From: Oscillospiraceae bacterium
Lineage (GTDB): Bacteria; Bacillota; Clostridia; Oscillospirales; Acutalibacteraceae
NCBI GenBank assembly: GCA_015066085.1
Contig: SVPA01000002.1
Span: forward strand, 1 to 64,000
Direction of reading: 5' to 3'
Length of the DNA: 64,000 nucleotides
This document shows, one piece after another, positions 36,547 to 46,479 of this stretch. The position numbers and the translations under genes were made by a program. Every line of letters starts with the position of its first letter. Within the stretch, counting starts at the first letter, position 1. The notes under the pieces are model-generated. The model was not told the DNA's origin. It saw only the letters and a program-made list of their open reading frames with translations, and searched no databases.

Positions 36547-37269
36547 CTAAATTCGTTTTGCAATTTCGCCTTGCTTTTTGTAAATGCTCTTTTCGGGAAC
36601 ACAGCCTCGAACGGAAGAAAGAGGATATACCGAAGACTCTCTTCCGATAATTGTACCGGGATTTAAGATGCTTCCGCAGCCAACTTCAACAAAGTCGCCA
36701 AGGAAAGCGCCAACCTTTTTAAGATTGGTTTCAATCTTCTCGTCGCTTTTGATAACAACAAGGGTCTTGTCGGATTTTACATTTGAGGTAATACTTCCCG
36801 CACCCATGTGAGATTTAAAGCCAAGCACCGAGTCGCCGATATAGTTGTAGTGGGGAACCTGAACGCTGTCAAAAAGAATAACATTTTTAAGTTCGGTAGA
36901 GTTTCCTACAACACAGCCCTCGCCTATAAGAGCGTTGCCTCTTATAAAGGCGCAGTGGCGCACTTCGGTTTTACTGCCTATAATGCAAGGACCGTTTATA
37001 TTAGCAGTGGGAGCAACAACGGCGTCCTTTGCAATCCAAACATCTTGACCAACCTTATTAAATTTTTCGGGGTCAAGGGTTGCGCCAACCTCAAGAATAA
37101 TATTTTTTATACTGGGTAAAATTTCGAAAGGATATACTGTTTTTTCAAGATATTTTCCCGCTACAGAGTGGGATAAGTCAAAAAGTTCAATTGTTTTTGG
37201 GCATTTCATAAACATTCCTCCATTATACTTTTTTATAATTGTACCAAACTTATAATCAATATACAACAC
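36547..37269 (-). CDS. left-handed beta-helix acyltransferase/nucleotidyltransferase-like protein
   Basis: hexapeptide repeats AVVAPTANINGPCIIGSKTEVRHCAFIRGNALIGEGCVVGNSTELKN. Confidence 0.75.
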   Translation of the reverse strand: MLYIDYKFGTIIKKYNGGMFMKCPKTIELFDLSHSVAGKYLEKTVYPFEILPSIKNIILEVGATLDPEKFNKVGQDVWIAKDAVVAPTANINGPCIIGSKTEVRHCAFIRGNALIGEGCVVGNSTELKNVILFDSVQVPHYNYIGDSVLGFKSHMGAGSITSNVKSDKTLVVIKSDEKIETNLKKVGAFLGDFVEVGCGSILNPGTIIGRESSVYPLSSVRGCVPEKSIYKKQGEIAKRI

Positions 37270-37356
37270 TTTTTTGATGAATATAGTATGAACAAAAATA
37301 AGTCTTGTAATCCTTTAAGAAATATATTATAATATAATGCAGTTGTAATCACTTTA

Positions 37357-37505
37357 TCTGTGTGATAAGGTGTGCGAATGGGCTGGTCCTGTGCGACGGG
37401 TCGCTGTGAACCATGTCAGGCGGGGAACCGAGCAGCATTAAGCGGTTGTTTCCGTGCGCCGCAGTCAATCGGTTCATTCGTACGCCTTATTACACAGATT
37501 TTTTA
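37357..37505 (+). ncRNA. ffs: signal recognition particle RNA
   Basis: long terminal helix TCTGTGTGATAAGGTGTGCGAATG/CATTCGTACGCCTTATTACACAGA, GTCAGGCGGGGAACCGAGCAGC domain IV loop, T-tract; directly upstream of dnaX. Confidence 0.9.
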
Positions 37506-37549
37506 AAATAGTAGGCTCGCTTTCATTATTTAACTTTTCGGAGGATTTT

Positions 37550-39142
37550 ATGGCTTATAAAGCGTTATACCGAAAATACCGTCCTAAAACCTTCTTGGAG
37601 GTTTACGGTCAGGGTCATATTGTAGAAACTCTTAAAGGAGAACTGCGAGAGGGTAAAATTTCTCACGCTTATCTTTTTACGGGAACAAGAGGAACGGGAA
37701 AAACCACCTGCGCAAAAATTCTTGCAAAGGCGGTAAACTGTCTTTCTCCCGTAAACGGAGAGCCTTGTCTTGAGTGTGAAAACTGCCGTCTTGTTGCAAG
37801 GGAAGAGGCTACCGATATTGTCGAACTTGATGCCGCTTCTAATAACGGTATTGACCACGTGCGAGTTCTTCGTGACCAAATTGCCTTTTCGCCAAGCCAA
37901 CTTAAATACCGGGTTTATATAATAGACGAGGTTCATATGCTTTCACTTCAGGCGTTTAACGCTCTTCTTAAAACCCTTGAAGAACCGCCTGAACATGCGG
38001 TATTTATTCTTGCAACTACCGAAGTTCATAAACTCCCTGCGACAATTCTTTCCCGTTGTCAGCGCTTTGATTTTAAGAGAATTGAAGCCGAGCAGATTGT
38101 TGCCAGAATAAATGATGTCGCTAAAGATGAGGGCTTTACTGTAAGTAAACAGGCTGCGGCTCTTATCGCCTCCGCTGCCGACGGCGGAATGCGTGACGCC
38201 CTTTCTATTTTAGACCTTTGCGTTTCGGTTTCCAAAGATATAACCGAAGAAATCGTTACCGATGTCTGCGGAATGTCGGGCAATCTCCATCTTAACAGTC
38301 TGTCCGACGCTATTATTTCGGGCGACGCCTCAAAGGCGCTTGAAATTATTGACCAACTTTACACAGGCTCGGTTGATATGCTCCGCCTTGCAAACGACCT
38401 TTCTGTGCATTTTCGTGATATTATGGTCTTCAAGACGGTTTCTGCCGACAAAAAGCCTATAATCTGTTCGTCCGAGCAACTTGAGGTTTACCGCAAAAAA
38501 GCAGAAACCTTTGAAATAAAGGATATAATGCGCTGTCTTGATAAACTTTCAGTCTGTATTTCCTCAATGCAGAATGCTAACCGAAGAAGTCTGCTTGAAA
38601 TGACGATAATTGAACTGTGCAATCCCGAACTTTGCTGTGATATTTTGTCGCTTGAAAAAAGGGTAAGAGCCCTTGAACTTGGCGGCGTTAGTGCCCCTAA
38701 AAAGAACGAAAAGAAAGAAACTGAACCTAAACCGCAACAAAAGGTTCAGCCCGTTTTGCCAAAAGAACCTGAAGTTTTAAAAGAAGAAAAGAGAGAAGAA
38801 AAGAAAGAGCCCGGTTTAGATGAAACTCCGGTTGAAGAGTGGGGCGAGGTAATGAAGATTCTTGCCGCCACCTGTCCTCCAATCTGCGGAGTGTTAAACG
38901 GCTCAAGAGCGTTTGTAAAGGGTCAGTTTCTTCTTATAGATGCTCCTAATCCAATGTTTAAAGGTATGATAAACTCTTCAAGCAGCACCTTCCGTGACGC
39001 TATTCGCAAAGCGGCAGAAAATGTGCTCGGAGAGGTTTATAAATTAGGCCCTTATATTGCTAAAAAAACGGGCGATGACCAAGACCCCTTAAAAGACCTT
39101 GCGGAAAAACTCCGCCAATTTGAAATTCCAAGTAACCGGTAA
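37550..39142 (+). CDS. dnaX: DNA polymerase III subunit gamma/tau
   Basis: ALYRKYRPKTFLEVYGQGHIVETL, GTRGTGKTTCAKILAKAVNC, IIDEVHMLS; start after ggagg. Confidence 0.96.
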   Translation: MAYKALYRKYRPKTFLEVYGQGHIVETLKGELREGKISHAYLFTGTRGTGKTTCAKILAKAVNCLSPVNGEPCLECENCRLVAREEATDIVELDAASNNGIDHVRVLRDQIAFSPSQLKYRVYIIDEVHMLSLQAFNALLKTLEEPPEHAVFILATTEVHKLPATILSRCQRFDFKRIEAEQIVARINDVAKDEGFTVSKQAAALIASAADGGMRDALSILDLCVSVSKDITEEIVTDVCGMSGNLHLNSLSDAIISGDASKALEIIDQLYTGSVDMLRLANDLSVHFRDIMVFKTVSADKKPIICSSEQLEVYRKKAETFEIKDIMRCLDKLSVCISSMQNANRRSLLEMTIIELCNPELCCDILSLEKRVRALELGGVSAPKKNEKKETEPKPQQKVQPVLPKEPEVLKEEKREEKKEPGLDETPVEEWGEVMKILAATCPPICGVLNGSRAFVKGQFLLIDAPNPMFKGMINSSSSTFRDAIRKAAENVLGEVYKLGPYIAKKTGDDQDPLKDLAEKLRQFEIPSNR

Positions 39143-39155
39143 AGGAGAAAATATA

Positions 39156-39512
39156 ATGAAGGTAAGAATTCCTAACGCTAACGGCGGTATGAGCCAACAG
39201 CAAATGCTTAAAAAGGTTCAGCAAATGCAAGAAGATATGGCAACCTTGCAAGAGGACCTCGATAACCGTGAATATACCGCAACTGCGGGTGGCGGAATGG
39301 TAAGCGTTACCGTAACGGGCAAACACGAGGTTAAGTCTATAACAATAAAACCCGAAGCCCTTGCCGAATGTGACGGTGACCCCGAAATGCTTGAAGATTT
39401 TCTGACTATTGCGGTAAACGAGGCAATAAATACCGCTGCTCAGACAAGCCAAAAAGAAATGGACGCTTTAACCAGCGGCCTTAATATTCCCGGTCTTCCA
39501 GGTATGTTCTAA
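39156..39512 (+). CDS. YbaB/EbfC family nucleoid-associated protein
   Basis: QQMLKKVQQMQEDMATLQEDLDNREYTATAGGGMVSVTVTGKHEVKSITIKPE. Confidence 0.95.
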   Translation: MKVRIPNANGGMSQQQMLKKVQQMQEDMATLQEDLDNREYTATAGGGMVSVTVTGKHEVKSITIKPEALAECDGDPEMLEDFLTIAVNEAINTAAQTSQKEMDALTSGLNIPGLPGMF

Positions 39513-40112
39513 ATGGCATACAGTATAACTTCGCTTAACGAACTCACGGCCCAGTTTGAAAAACTGCCCGGAATAGGAAAGAAAACGGCTCAAAGGTTGG
39601 CGTTTTATGTTATAACCGCCCCCGAGGAGTACGCAACCCGTTTTGCCTCGGCTCTGACTACCGCAAGAAGCAAGGTTCATCTTTGCTCGGTTTGTCAGTC
39701 ACTGACCGACAGTGCCCTTTGCGGTGTTTGCGATGACCCTCTTCGTGACAAGAGCATAATCTGCGTGGTAAGCGACCCTAAAGATGTTCTTGCTTTTGAA
39801 AGAACAAGGGAATATAAAGGGGTTTACCATGTGCTTCACGGCGTAATTTCTCCGCTTGACGGAGTAGGCCCCGAAAAACTTAAAATAAGGGAACTTCTTG
39901 CCCGTCTTTCAGACGGCGGGGTTAAAGAGGTAATAATGGCTACCGACCCCACCGTAGAGGGCGAGGCAACCGCGAGTTATATTTCCCGTTTTATAAAACC
40001 GATGGGAATTAAAATTACCCGCCTTGCCTACGGTGTGCCTGTCGGAGGCGACCTTGAATATGCCGACGAGGTGACTTTAAAGCGAGCCCTCGACGGAAGA
40101 AACGAAATTTAG
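39513..40112 (+). CDS. recR: recombination protein RecR
   Basis: LNELTAQFEKLPGIGKKTAQRLAFY, CSVCQSLTDSALCGVC, YHVLHGVISPLDGVGPE. Confidence 0.97.
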   Translation: MAYSITSLNELTAQFEKLPGIGKKTAQRLAFYVITAPEEYATRFASALTTARSKVHLCSVCQSLTDSALCGVCDDPLRDKSIICVVSDPKDVLAFERTREYKGVYHVLHGVISPLDGVGPEKLKIRELLARLSDGGVKEVIMATDPTVEGEATASYISRFIKPMGIKITRLAYGVPVGGDLEYADEVTLKRALDGRNEI

Positions 40113-40120
40113 GAGAATTT

Positions 40121-40345
40121 ATGGTAACTCAAAAGGATATTGACAGAATAAACGAACTTGCCCGTAAATCCAAAACGGCAGAGGGCTTAACCGACGAGGA
40201 AAAGGCTGAACAAAAGGAACTGAGGGTAAAATATATCAACTCCTTTAAAGAAAGCCTTGAAAGTCAACTTAGCGGTATAACTATAGTTGAGCCCGACGGA
40301 AGTAAGCATAAGGTTAAGAAAAAAGATGAAAATAGTCGTTCTTGA
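40121..40345 (+). CDS. DUF896 (YnzC-like) domain protein
   Basis: DRINELARKSKTAEGLTDEEKAEQKELRVKYINSFKESLESQL. Confidence 0.9.
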   Translation: MVTQKDIDRINELARKSKTAEGLTDEEKAEQKELRVKYINSFKESLESQLSGITIVEPDGSKHKVKKKDENSRS

Positions 40346-41276
40346 AGCGGGCGTAATGACCCCGGGCGGACTTTCTCTTGATGTTTATAATCAGTTTGGC
40401 GAGGTGGTCCTTTACCACACCACTAAACAAAATCAGGTAATTGAAAGAATAGGCGACGCCGACATAATTCTTCTCAATAAACTTATAATTGACAAAGAGG
40501 TAATGGACGCCTGTAAAAACCTTAAATATATAGGTCTTTTTGCTACGGGTTTTAATACTATTGATGTTAAATATGCCGCAAAAAAGGGAATAACCGTCTG
40601 TAATGCGGGGAACTACTCTACAAATGCCGTTGCCCAGCATACTATGGCTCTTATTCTTAATCATTTCAGTCAGATTGCCAACTATCATAACGCTGTGCAG
40701 TCGGGACTCTGGGACAAAAGCGAACTTACAACCCTTTATGATTTTCCTACCGACGAACTTTTCGGCAAAACTATCGGAATAATCGGATACGGAAATATCG
40801 GCAAAAGGGTCTCGGACCTTTGTCTTGCCTTTGGAATGAAGGTAATAATTTATACCAGAACGCCAAAACAGGACGAAAATGTTGAGTTTGTGTCTTTTGA
40901 AAGTCTGCTTGAGAGAAGCGATATAATTTCGCTTCATTGCCCCCTGACCGACCAAAACAGACTTATGATGAACGAAACCGCCTTTAATAAATGTAAAAAA
41001 GGAGCCCTTCTTATAAATACCGCAAGGGGAGGCCTTGTTGATGAAAACGCCCTTAAAAATGCGGTAGAAAGCGGAAGACTTTCGGGCGCTGCGCTCGACG
41101 CAATAACGGTTGAGCCAATGCGAAACTGCGTACTTAAGGGTGTAAATAATATCGTTATCACGCCCCACTGCGCCTGGGCACCAATGTCGACAAGAATCAA
41201 ACTTTTAAATATTACGGTAGACTGTATTAAAGGTTGGCTAAACGGCAACCCTGTAAATGTTGTTTCAAAACTATAA
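40326..41276 (+). CDS. D-2-hydroxyacid dehydrogenase
   Basis: KTIGIIGYGNIGKRVSDLCLAFGMKVI, INTARGGLVDENAL, TPHCAWAP. Confidence 0.92.
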   Translation: MKIVVLEAGVMTPGGLSLDVYNQFGEVVLYHTTKQNQVIERIGDADIILLNKLIIDKEVMDACKNLKYIGLFATGFNTIDVKYAAKKGITVCNAGNYSTNAVAQHTMALILNHFSQIANYHNAVQSGLWDKSELTTLYDFPTDELFGKTIGIIGYGNIGKRVSDLCLAFGMKVIIYTRTPKQDENVEFVSFESLLERSDIISLHCPLTDQNRLMMNETAFNKCKKGALLINTARGGLVDENALKNAVESGRLSGAALDAITVEPMRNCVLKGVNNIVITPHCAWAPMSTRIKLLNITVDCIKGWLNGNPVNVVSKL

Positions 41277-41407
41277 AAAGCGTCCGAAGGGAGACACTCT
41301 GTAAGGAAGTTGTCTCCTTTTTTGTATATAAAAATGACACTTTCAGAATATGAAAGTGTCATAGTGGGTTACATACTTTGTCTTGTATTATTCAAAGAAT
41401 GTTCGTA

Positions 41408-42226
41408 TTATTGTTCTTCCGAATGAAACACAGTTTCGATATACTTGAAATCATCAACAATTTCTGCGTGGAGTATTTCGTCTGCGTCTACAGAGAGTTC
41501 AAGATAATGCGTTTTACTATTTTTATTTGACAATTCGTAGTAAACAAATATATTTTCAGCATTCGGCTCACCAAATCTGATTTTAAATTTTGAAAAACTA
41601 TTTGAATTCTCAAAGAAGTTTTTTACATCATCTATGTTGAGTGTGTCAGTTGATGATGAATATTTGTGTGGTTGCCCGTGAATACAGCGTATTTCTTCAG
41701 TTACTAACTGTTCTGTATAAACTTTAAGTCCAACAGAATCTTCGATTTTTGCATCTTCATCATAACATAAGGCACAGTACTCATCAGAAGTGTAAAACTC
41801 TAATTGCGTTATACCAATTTGTTTTTTATTCGTTGTGTTTTCATACATTAGGTTTAAATAGCACCAAAAATATGTATTACCGGATCGAATAGGAAACACT
41901 GCATTTGCAGACTTGTATTTTTCACCATATTCATAACTTGCTTCACCAGCTAACAAACCATCCCAACCGATTTCGTCAGTAGGTCCTTTATATACTAATA
42001 GCAGTTTATCTATCTGTTCTTTCAATTCTTTGTCCTGTTCCCTGACAGAAGGAGAAAATAAATCATACACAGCATCTGCATTCCCATTATCTAAAGCATT
42101 AAACAAAGAAGTAATGGTTTCAGTATATGCTTTCTGTTCTTTGGTGTCATCTACATAAATTCCATTGCAACTACAAAAACACACTGTACAAACAAGCAAA
42201 AGAAGCAAACAGAACAGTTTTTTCAT
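41408..42226 (-). CDS. DUF5104-like lipoprotein
   Basis: LLLLVCTVCFCSCNG lipobox; YTETITSLFNALDNGNADAVYDLFSPSVRE. Confidence 0.7.
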   Translation of the reverse strand: MKKLFCLLLLLVCTVCFCSCNGIYVDDTKEQKAYTETITSLFNALDNGNADAVYDLFSPSVREQDKELKEQIDKLLLVYKGPTDEIGWDGLLAGEASYEYGEKYKSANAVFPIRSGNTYFWCYLNLMYENTTNKKQIGITQLEFYTSDEYCALCYDEDAKIEDSVGLKVYTEQLVTEEIRCIHGQPHKYSSSTDTLNIDDVKNFFENSNSFSKFKIRFGEPNAENIFVYYELSNKNSKTHYLELSVDADEILHAEIVDDFKYIETVFHSEEQ

Positions 42227-42371
42227 AATTTAAACCTCCATTAGCAATTTTTCTATGACAAGCATATCATAATGGTGGTATATTTGCAAGATTACGCTTG
42301 GATTTACAACATTATCTTGCTAAATGCCTTTGTGGCACCTTCCTTACGGAGGGTGCCCCAAAGGATGCTTT

Positions 42372-43241
42372 TTATATATCTTCCAATTCTTTATTTATGT
42401 AGTTTAAAACAGTTTTCTTATCAGAACTCCAAAGAGGTGCTACCAAAAGCCGTTTATCTCCGTCGCCGGTTAGGCGGTGAATTATAATTTTTTGGTCTAG
42501 CGCTAAAAGGCAATTTTTTAGTATTTTCGTATACTCTTCTAAACTTAAAACCGAAATATTGCCCTTTAAATATTCGGCTTCAAGGTCGGTTCCTTTTAAA
42601 ATATGTAAAAGATGAAATTTAACCCCGTCTACCCCTAAACTTGAAACGAATCTTGCCGTTTCTATGGGGTTATCGTTCGGTAAACCTATAATAATATGGG
42701 CAACCGTTTCAATATTTGCGGCCTTAAGCCGTTTTACTGCATCGGTAAAAACGCTTGTGTTAAAACCGCGCCTAATATACTGCCCAACACTGTCATCGGC
42801 CGTTTGAAGACCTAGTTCAATCCAAACGGGTTTTATCTTATTTATCTCTTTAATAAGGGCTATTACCTCGTCGCCTAAACAGTCGGGCCTGGTGGCTATG
42901 GCGAGCCCTACAACATCGGGGTGCGACAAAGCGCCTAAATATATTTTTTTAAGGTAATCTATGGGGGCGTAGGTGTTGGTAAAAGACTGAAAATAGGCTA
43001 TATATTTTCCGCCTTTGTTTTTAGCCTCTACCCTTGTCTTTGCGCGTTCTATTTGGGCAAAAATATCGGTAGAATATTTTTCGGCAAACTCTCCGCTACC
43101 CCCACTGCTGCAAAAAATACAACCTTTATTTCCAAGGCTGCCGTCACGGTTAGGGCAGGTCATACCGCCATCAAGTGCCAGTTTATAAACCTTAACGCCA
43201 AATTTTTCTTTAAGATATTGGTTTACAGTTTTTCTTTTCAT
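42372..43241 (-). CDS. TIGR01212-like radical SAM protein
   Basis: MTCPNRDGSLGNKGCIFCSSGGSGEFA, YFQSFTNTYAPIDYL. Confidence 0.92.
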   Translation of the reverse strand: MKRKTVNQYLKEKFGVKVYKLALDGGMTCPNRDGSLGNKGCIFCSSGGSGEFAEKYSTDIFAQIERAKTRVEAKNKGGKYIAYFQSFTNTYAPIDYLKKIYLGALSHPDVVGLAIATRPDCLGDEVIALIKEINKIKPVWIELGLQTADDSVGQYIRRGFNTSVFTDAVKRLKAANIETVAHIIIGLPNDNPIETARFVSSLGVDGVKFHLLHILKGTDLEAEYLKGNISVLSLEEYTKILKNCLLALDQKIIIHRLTGDGDKRLLVAPLWSSDKKTVLNYINKELEDI

Positions 43242-43435
43242 ACCCTTAAAACCCTCGGCCTCCTTTGTTGTTTTCTTAATTTTAGCACTCAAAAATAAGG
43301 GTGTCAACTTGTAAAAACAATAAAATTTTGGTTGACAAAACAGGGGGTATTAGGTTATAATCTTAAACTGATAGGCTATGTATAAGGGAAACTATCCCTA
43401 TCTATATGCCAATACTATATTAAGGAGGGTTCAAG

Positions 43436-43570
43436 ATGAAAAGAACTTACCAGCCTAAGAAACTCCATCGCAAGAAGGAACATGGCTTCATGAAGAGAAT
43501 GGCTACCGCCAACGGACGCAAGGTACTTGCCCGCCGCAGAGCAAAGGGCAGAAAGCAGCTCACATACTAA
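43436..43570 (+). CDS. rpmH: 50S ribosomal protein L34 (below ORF-track cutoff)
   Basis: [44 protein letters not shown]. Confidence 0.98.
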   Translation: MKRTYQPKKLHRKKEHGFMKRMATANGRKVLARRRAKGRKQLTY

Positions 43571-43576
43571 TTTCTT

Positions 43577-43921
43577 ATGTACTGTTTTAAAAAACTGAAA
43601 CTCAGTTCTGATTTCAGACGAATTTACGGACGCGGAGAGGCCCTTGTGAGCCCCGCGTTCGTAGCCTATGCGCTCAAGAATCGCACCAATAATATCAGAC
43701 TTGGAATAACGGTCACCAAAAAAATCGGCGGCGCAGTAGAGCGTAACCGTGCCAAACGGGTGCTAACGGCCGCTTTTGCCGAAATTGTGGGAAAACTACC
43801 CTCAGGCTATGACTTTGTGCTTGTTGCCCGAACCAGACTGCTTAAACTTAAAAGCAATGATGTTGCCACTTTGCTCGAAAAAGATTTTCGCAAAGCGGGT
43901 ATAATTAAAAATGATGCGTAA
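43577..43921 (+). CDS. rnpA: ribonuclease P protein component
   Basis: [26 protein letters not shown]. Confidence 0.96.
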   Translation: MYCFKKLKLSSDFRRIYGRGEALVSPAFVAYALKNRTNNIRLGITVTKKIGGAVERNRAKRVLTAAFAEIVGKLPSGYDFVLVARTRLLKLKSNDVATLLEKDFRKAGIIKNDA

Positions 43922-44189
43922 AATTCTTATATCCTTAATAAGATTTTATAGGCGGTGTATTTCGCCTACCAAAGCCCCTTGCTGTCGTTTTTATCCAACC
44001 TGTTCAGCCTATGCTGTTGAGGCTTTAGAAGTTCACGGCGCTTTAAAGGGCACCTTTTTTGCAATATGGAGAATACTCAGGTGCAATCCGTTTTGTAAAG
44101 GCGGTTGGGACCCTGTCCCACCCAAAATAAATAAAAAGAAAAGTCGTGTTTTTCTGCCAAAAGATAGGGCAGACACGAATGGTGAATAA
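43911..44189 (+). CDS. yidD: membrane protein insertion efficiency factor YidD
   Basis: [38 protein letters not shown]. Confidence 0.96.
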   Translation: MMRKILISLIRFYRRCISPTKAPCCRFYPTCSAYAVEALEVHGALKGTFFAIWRILRCNPFCKGGWDPVPPKINKKKSRVFLPKDRADTNGE

Positions 44190-45137
44190 ATGGGATTCTT
44201 AAATGTACTTTTTGAGATTATAAATATACCGCTCAGTTATATTCTCGGTTTCTTTTCGGATATTTTCGGAAACAGTTTTGCTTGGGCGGTTTTCGTGTTT
44301 ACTGTTTTTATAAACCTTGCGTTTATTCCGCTTACTATTAAAAGCCAGAAAGCCTCTGTTAATCAGATGCGTATAAAACCCAAACTTGACGAACTTAAAA
44401 AGAAATACGGCGACGATAAACAACGTTACAGCCAGGAAATGCAGAAACTCTACCAGGAAGAGAATATCTCTATGTCGGGTGGTTGCCTTCCTCTTCTTAT
44501 TCGTACGCCCATTATGTTCTCAATCTACTATCTTGTAACCAAGCCCATCACTTATCTTATGAAAAGTGTTCCGGCTACGGCTATTGATAGTGTTTGGGAA
44601 AACCTTAAGGGACTTGAACTGTACTCCAAGGTTCCGGAAAATCTCCGTGAACTTTCAATAATTGAGGCGGTTTCTGCTAACCCCTCGCTTTCCCCCGAAA
44701 TTGCGAAAGAAATCGGCTCAATCGACTTTAATCTTTTCGGCTTTATCGACCTTACTGAGACCCCGAGTTTCAGCATAAACATTTTTGAGGGTTATCAGCA
44801 TGTTTGGCTTATTCCTATAATGGCGTTTGCCGCTCAGATGTTAACCTCTGTACTTTCTATGCAAATGCAAAAGAAACTCAATCCCGATGCTCCAAGCATG
44901 GGCTTTATGTTGCTTTCAATGCCTCTAATCTCGCTCTTTATCGGCTTTACCGTTCCCGCAGGTGTTGGTTTCTACTGGGTTTGCTCAAGTCTTATTGCGG
45001 GTGGAATCCAACTTGCTACCCAGTATTTCTACGGTCCGCATAAAATGCTTGCCGCAGAACGTGCTAAAGAGATTGTGGCAGTATATAACGAAGAACAGAA
45101 ATTTATAAACAAACGAGTTTCCGACGGCAAGAAGTAA
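44190..45137 (+). CDS. yidC: YidC/Oxa1 family membrane insertase
   Basis: NLAFIPLTIKSQKASVNQMRIKPKLDELKKKYGDDKQRYSQEMQKLYQEENISMSGGCLPLLI. Confidence 0.96.
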   Translation: MGFLNVLFEIINIPLSYILGFFSDIFGNSFAWAVFVFTVFINLAFIPLTIKSQKASVNQMRIKPKLDELKKKYGDDKQRYSQEMQKLYQEENISMSGGCLPLLIRTPIMFSIYYLVTKPITYLMKSVPATAIDSVWENLKGLELYSKVPENLRELSIIEAVSANPSLSPEIAKEIGSIDFNLFGFIDLTETPSFSINIFEGYQHVWLIPIMAFAAQMLTSVLSMQMQKKLNPDAPSMGFMLLSMPLISLFIGFTVPAGVGFYWVCSSLIAGGIQLATQYFYGPHKMLAAERAKEIVAVYNEEQKFINKRVSDGKK

Positions 45138-45166
45138 GTCGGACTTAAAGAAAGAGGGCAATTCCT

Positions 45167-46084
45167 TTGATTAAAGAATATATAGGAGAGGGTAAAGACC
45201 TTTTGGAAGCCACCTCTGTGGCTAAAGAGGGCCTTATCCTTGAAAATAACCTAAAAAATGAAGATGATATTAAAATTGAAGTAGTTTCTGATTTTAAAAA
45301 GAAAACTTTAGGCCTTTTCGGCGGCTCAATGGCAAAGGTTCGTGCCTTTGTTGAACTGCCCGACCCCAAACCTGTAAAAAAGGTTGAAAAGAAGACCGAA
45401 AAGGTAGAGAAAAAGGCCGAAAAGAAAACCCAAAAGGTCGAGAAAAAGGTTGAATCCGCAACTCCCGAACTTAAACTTATTCCCGCTGAAGAACTTAAAG
45501 AGGGTACAAGTGCCGCAAAGGCCGCTGCCTATATTAAGGAAGTAATGACCAAACTCGGCTGTGAAAATGTTTCGGTTTCCGCCGCAGAAAACGACGGTGT
45601 TATCTATCTTCATTTAGACGGAGAAAAACTCGGAGTTGTTATCGGAAGAAGAGGCGAAACTCTTGATGCTCTTCAGTATTTAACAAGCCTTGCCGCCAAC
45701 ACAGGAAACGGCTACCAAAAGGTAACCCTTAATATCGGAAACTATCGTGAAAAGCGTGAGCAAACCTTAACCGCCCTTGCAAAGCGTGTGTCGGCTCAGG
45801 TTATCTCAAACGGCAGAAGCCGTACACTCGAGCCTATGAACCCCTATGAACGCCGCATAATTCATACCGCCGTTCAGGAAATCGATGGTGTTGTTTCAAG
45901 TTCGATTGGTGAGGGAAGCGGAAGACGGGTTGTAATAAGTCCCGAAGGTGGCGACAAACGCCCCCCAAGAAATAATGACCGCCGTTCCCGTGGTTCAAGA
46001 CCCGCACAAACCGTAAAAGCGGACCCCGCTCGTGAGCCTAAAAAAGACGCTCCCGACCTACCCCTTTACGGAAGAATTAACTAA
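45167..46084 (+). CDS. jag: RNA-binding protein Jag/SpoIIIJ-associated (KH-R3H)
   Basis: GEKLGVVIGRRGETLDALQYLTSLAAN, LEPMNPYERRIIHTAVQ. Confidence 0.95.
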   Translation: MIKEYIGEGKDLLEATSVAKEGLILENNLKNEDDIKIEVVSDFKKKTLGLFGGSMAKVRAFVELPDPKPVKKVEKKTEKVEKKAEKKTQKVEKKVESATPELKLIPAEELKEGTSAAKAAAYIKEVMTKLGCENVSVSAAENDGVIYLHLDGEKLGVVIGRRGETLDALQYLTSLAANTGNGYQKVTLNIGNYREKREQTLTALAKRVSAQVISNGRSRTLEPMNPYERRIIHTAVQEIDGVVSSSIGEGSGRRVVISPEGGDKRPPRNNDRRSRGSRPAQTVKADPAREPKKDAPDLPLYGRIN

Positions 46085-46089
46085 TTTAA

Positions 46090-46118
46090 AAGCGTTGTGC
46101 TAAGCACAACGCTTTTTT
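46090..46118 (+). terminator. terminator of the rpmH-jag operon
   Basis: aagcgttgtgctaagcacaacgctttttt. Confidence 0.85.
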
Positions 46119-46122
46119 CAAT

Positions 46123-46215
46123 TGCCGAAGGCAATATCACTCGGCTTTTAGCCGAATATAACTGCGAAGCAATACAACTCGCCTTTAGGCGAATAAAACT
46201 GAAAAAACAGAAGGC
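46123..46215. repeat. 93-bp hairpin-array repeat, copy 1
   Basis: tgccgaaggcaatatcactcggcttttagccgaatataactgcgaagcaatacaactcgcctttaggcgaataaaactgaaaaaacagaaggc. Confidence 0.9.
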
Positions 46216-46363
46216 GTTCACACTGTATTTTTAATGCTCTTAAGCATTAAAAAACAAACAAAAACAGTGATATTGTGAGACGGACGTCTCACAGTGATAT
46301 TTTTGATAAATCAAAAGTGATATTAAAACCTGCGGTTTTAGTTATATTTTATTCACCTTAAAC

Positions 46364-46456
46364 TGCCGAAGGCAATATCACTCGGCTTTTAGCCGAATAC
46401 AACTGCGAAGCAATACAACTCGCCTTTAGGCGAATAAAACTGAAAAAACAGAAGGC
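46364..46456. repeat. 93-bp hairpin-array repeat, copy 2
   Basis: identical to copy 1 except one t/c difference. Confidence 0.9.
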
Positions 46457-46479
46457 AAACGCCTTCTGTTTTTTCATAC

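Noticed and set aside
46123-46456. 93-bp duplicate as a CRISPR or IS element
   Set aside because: Only two copies, composed of mini-hairpins, with no transposase ORF or terminal inverted repeats of an IS.
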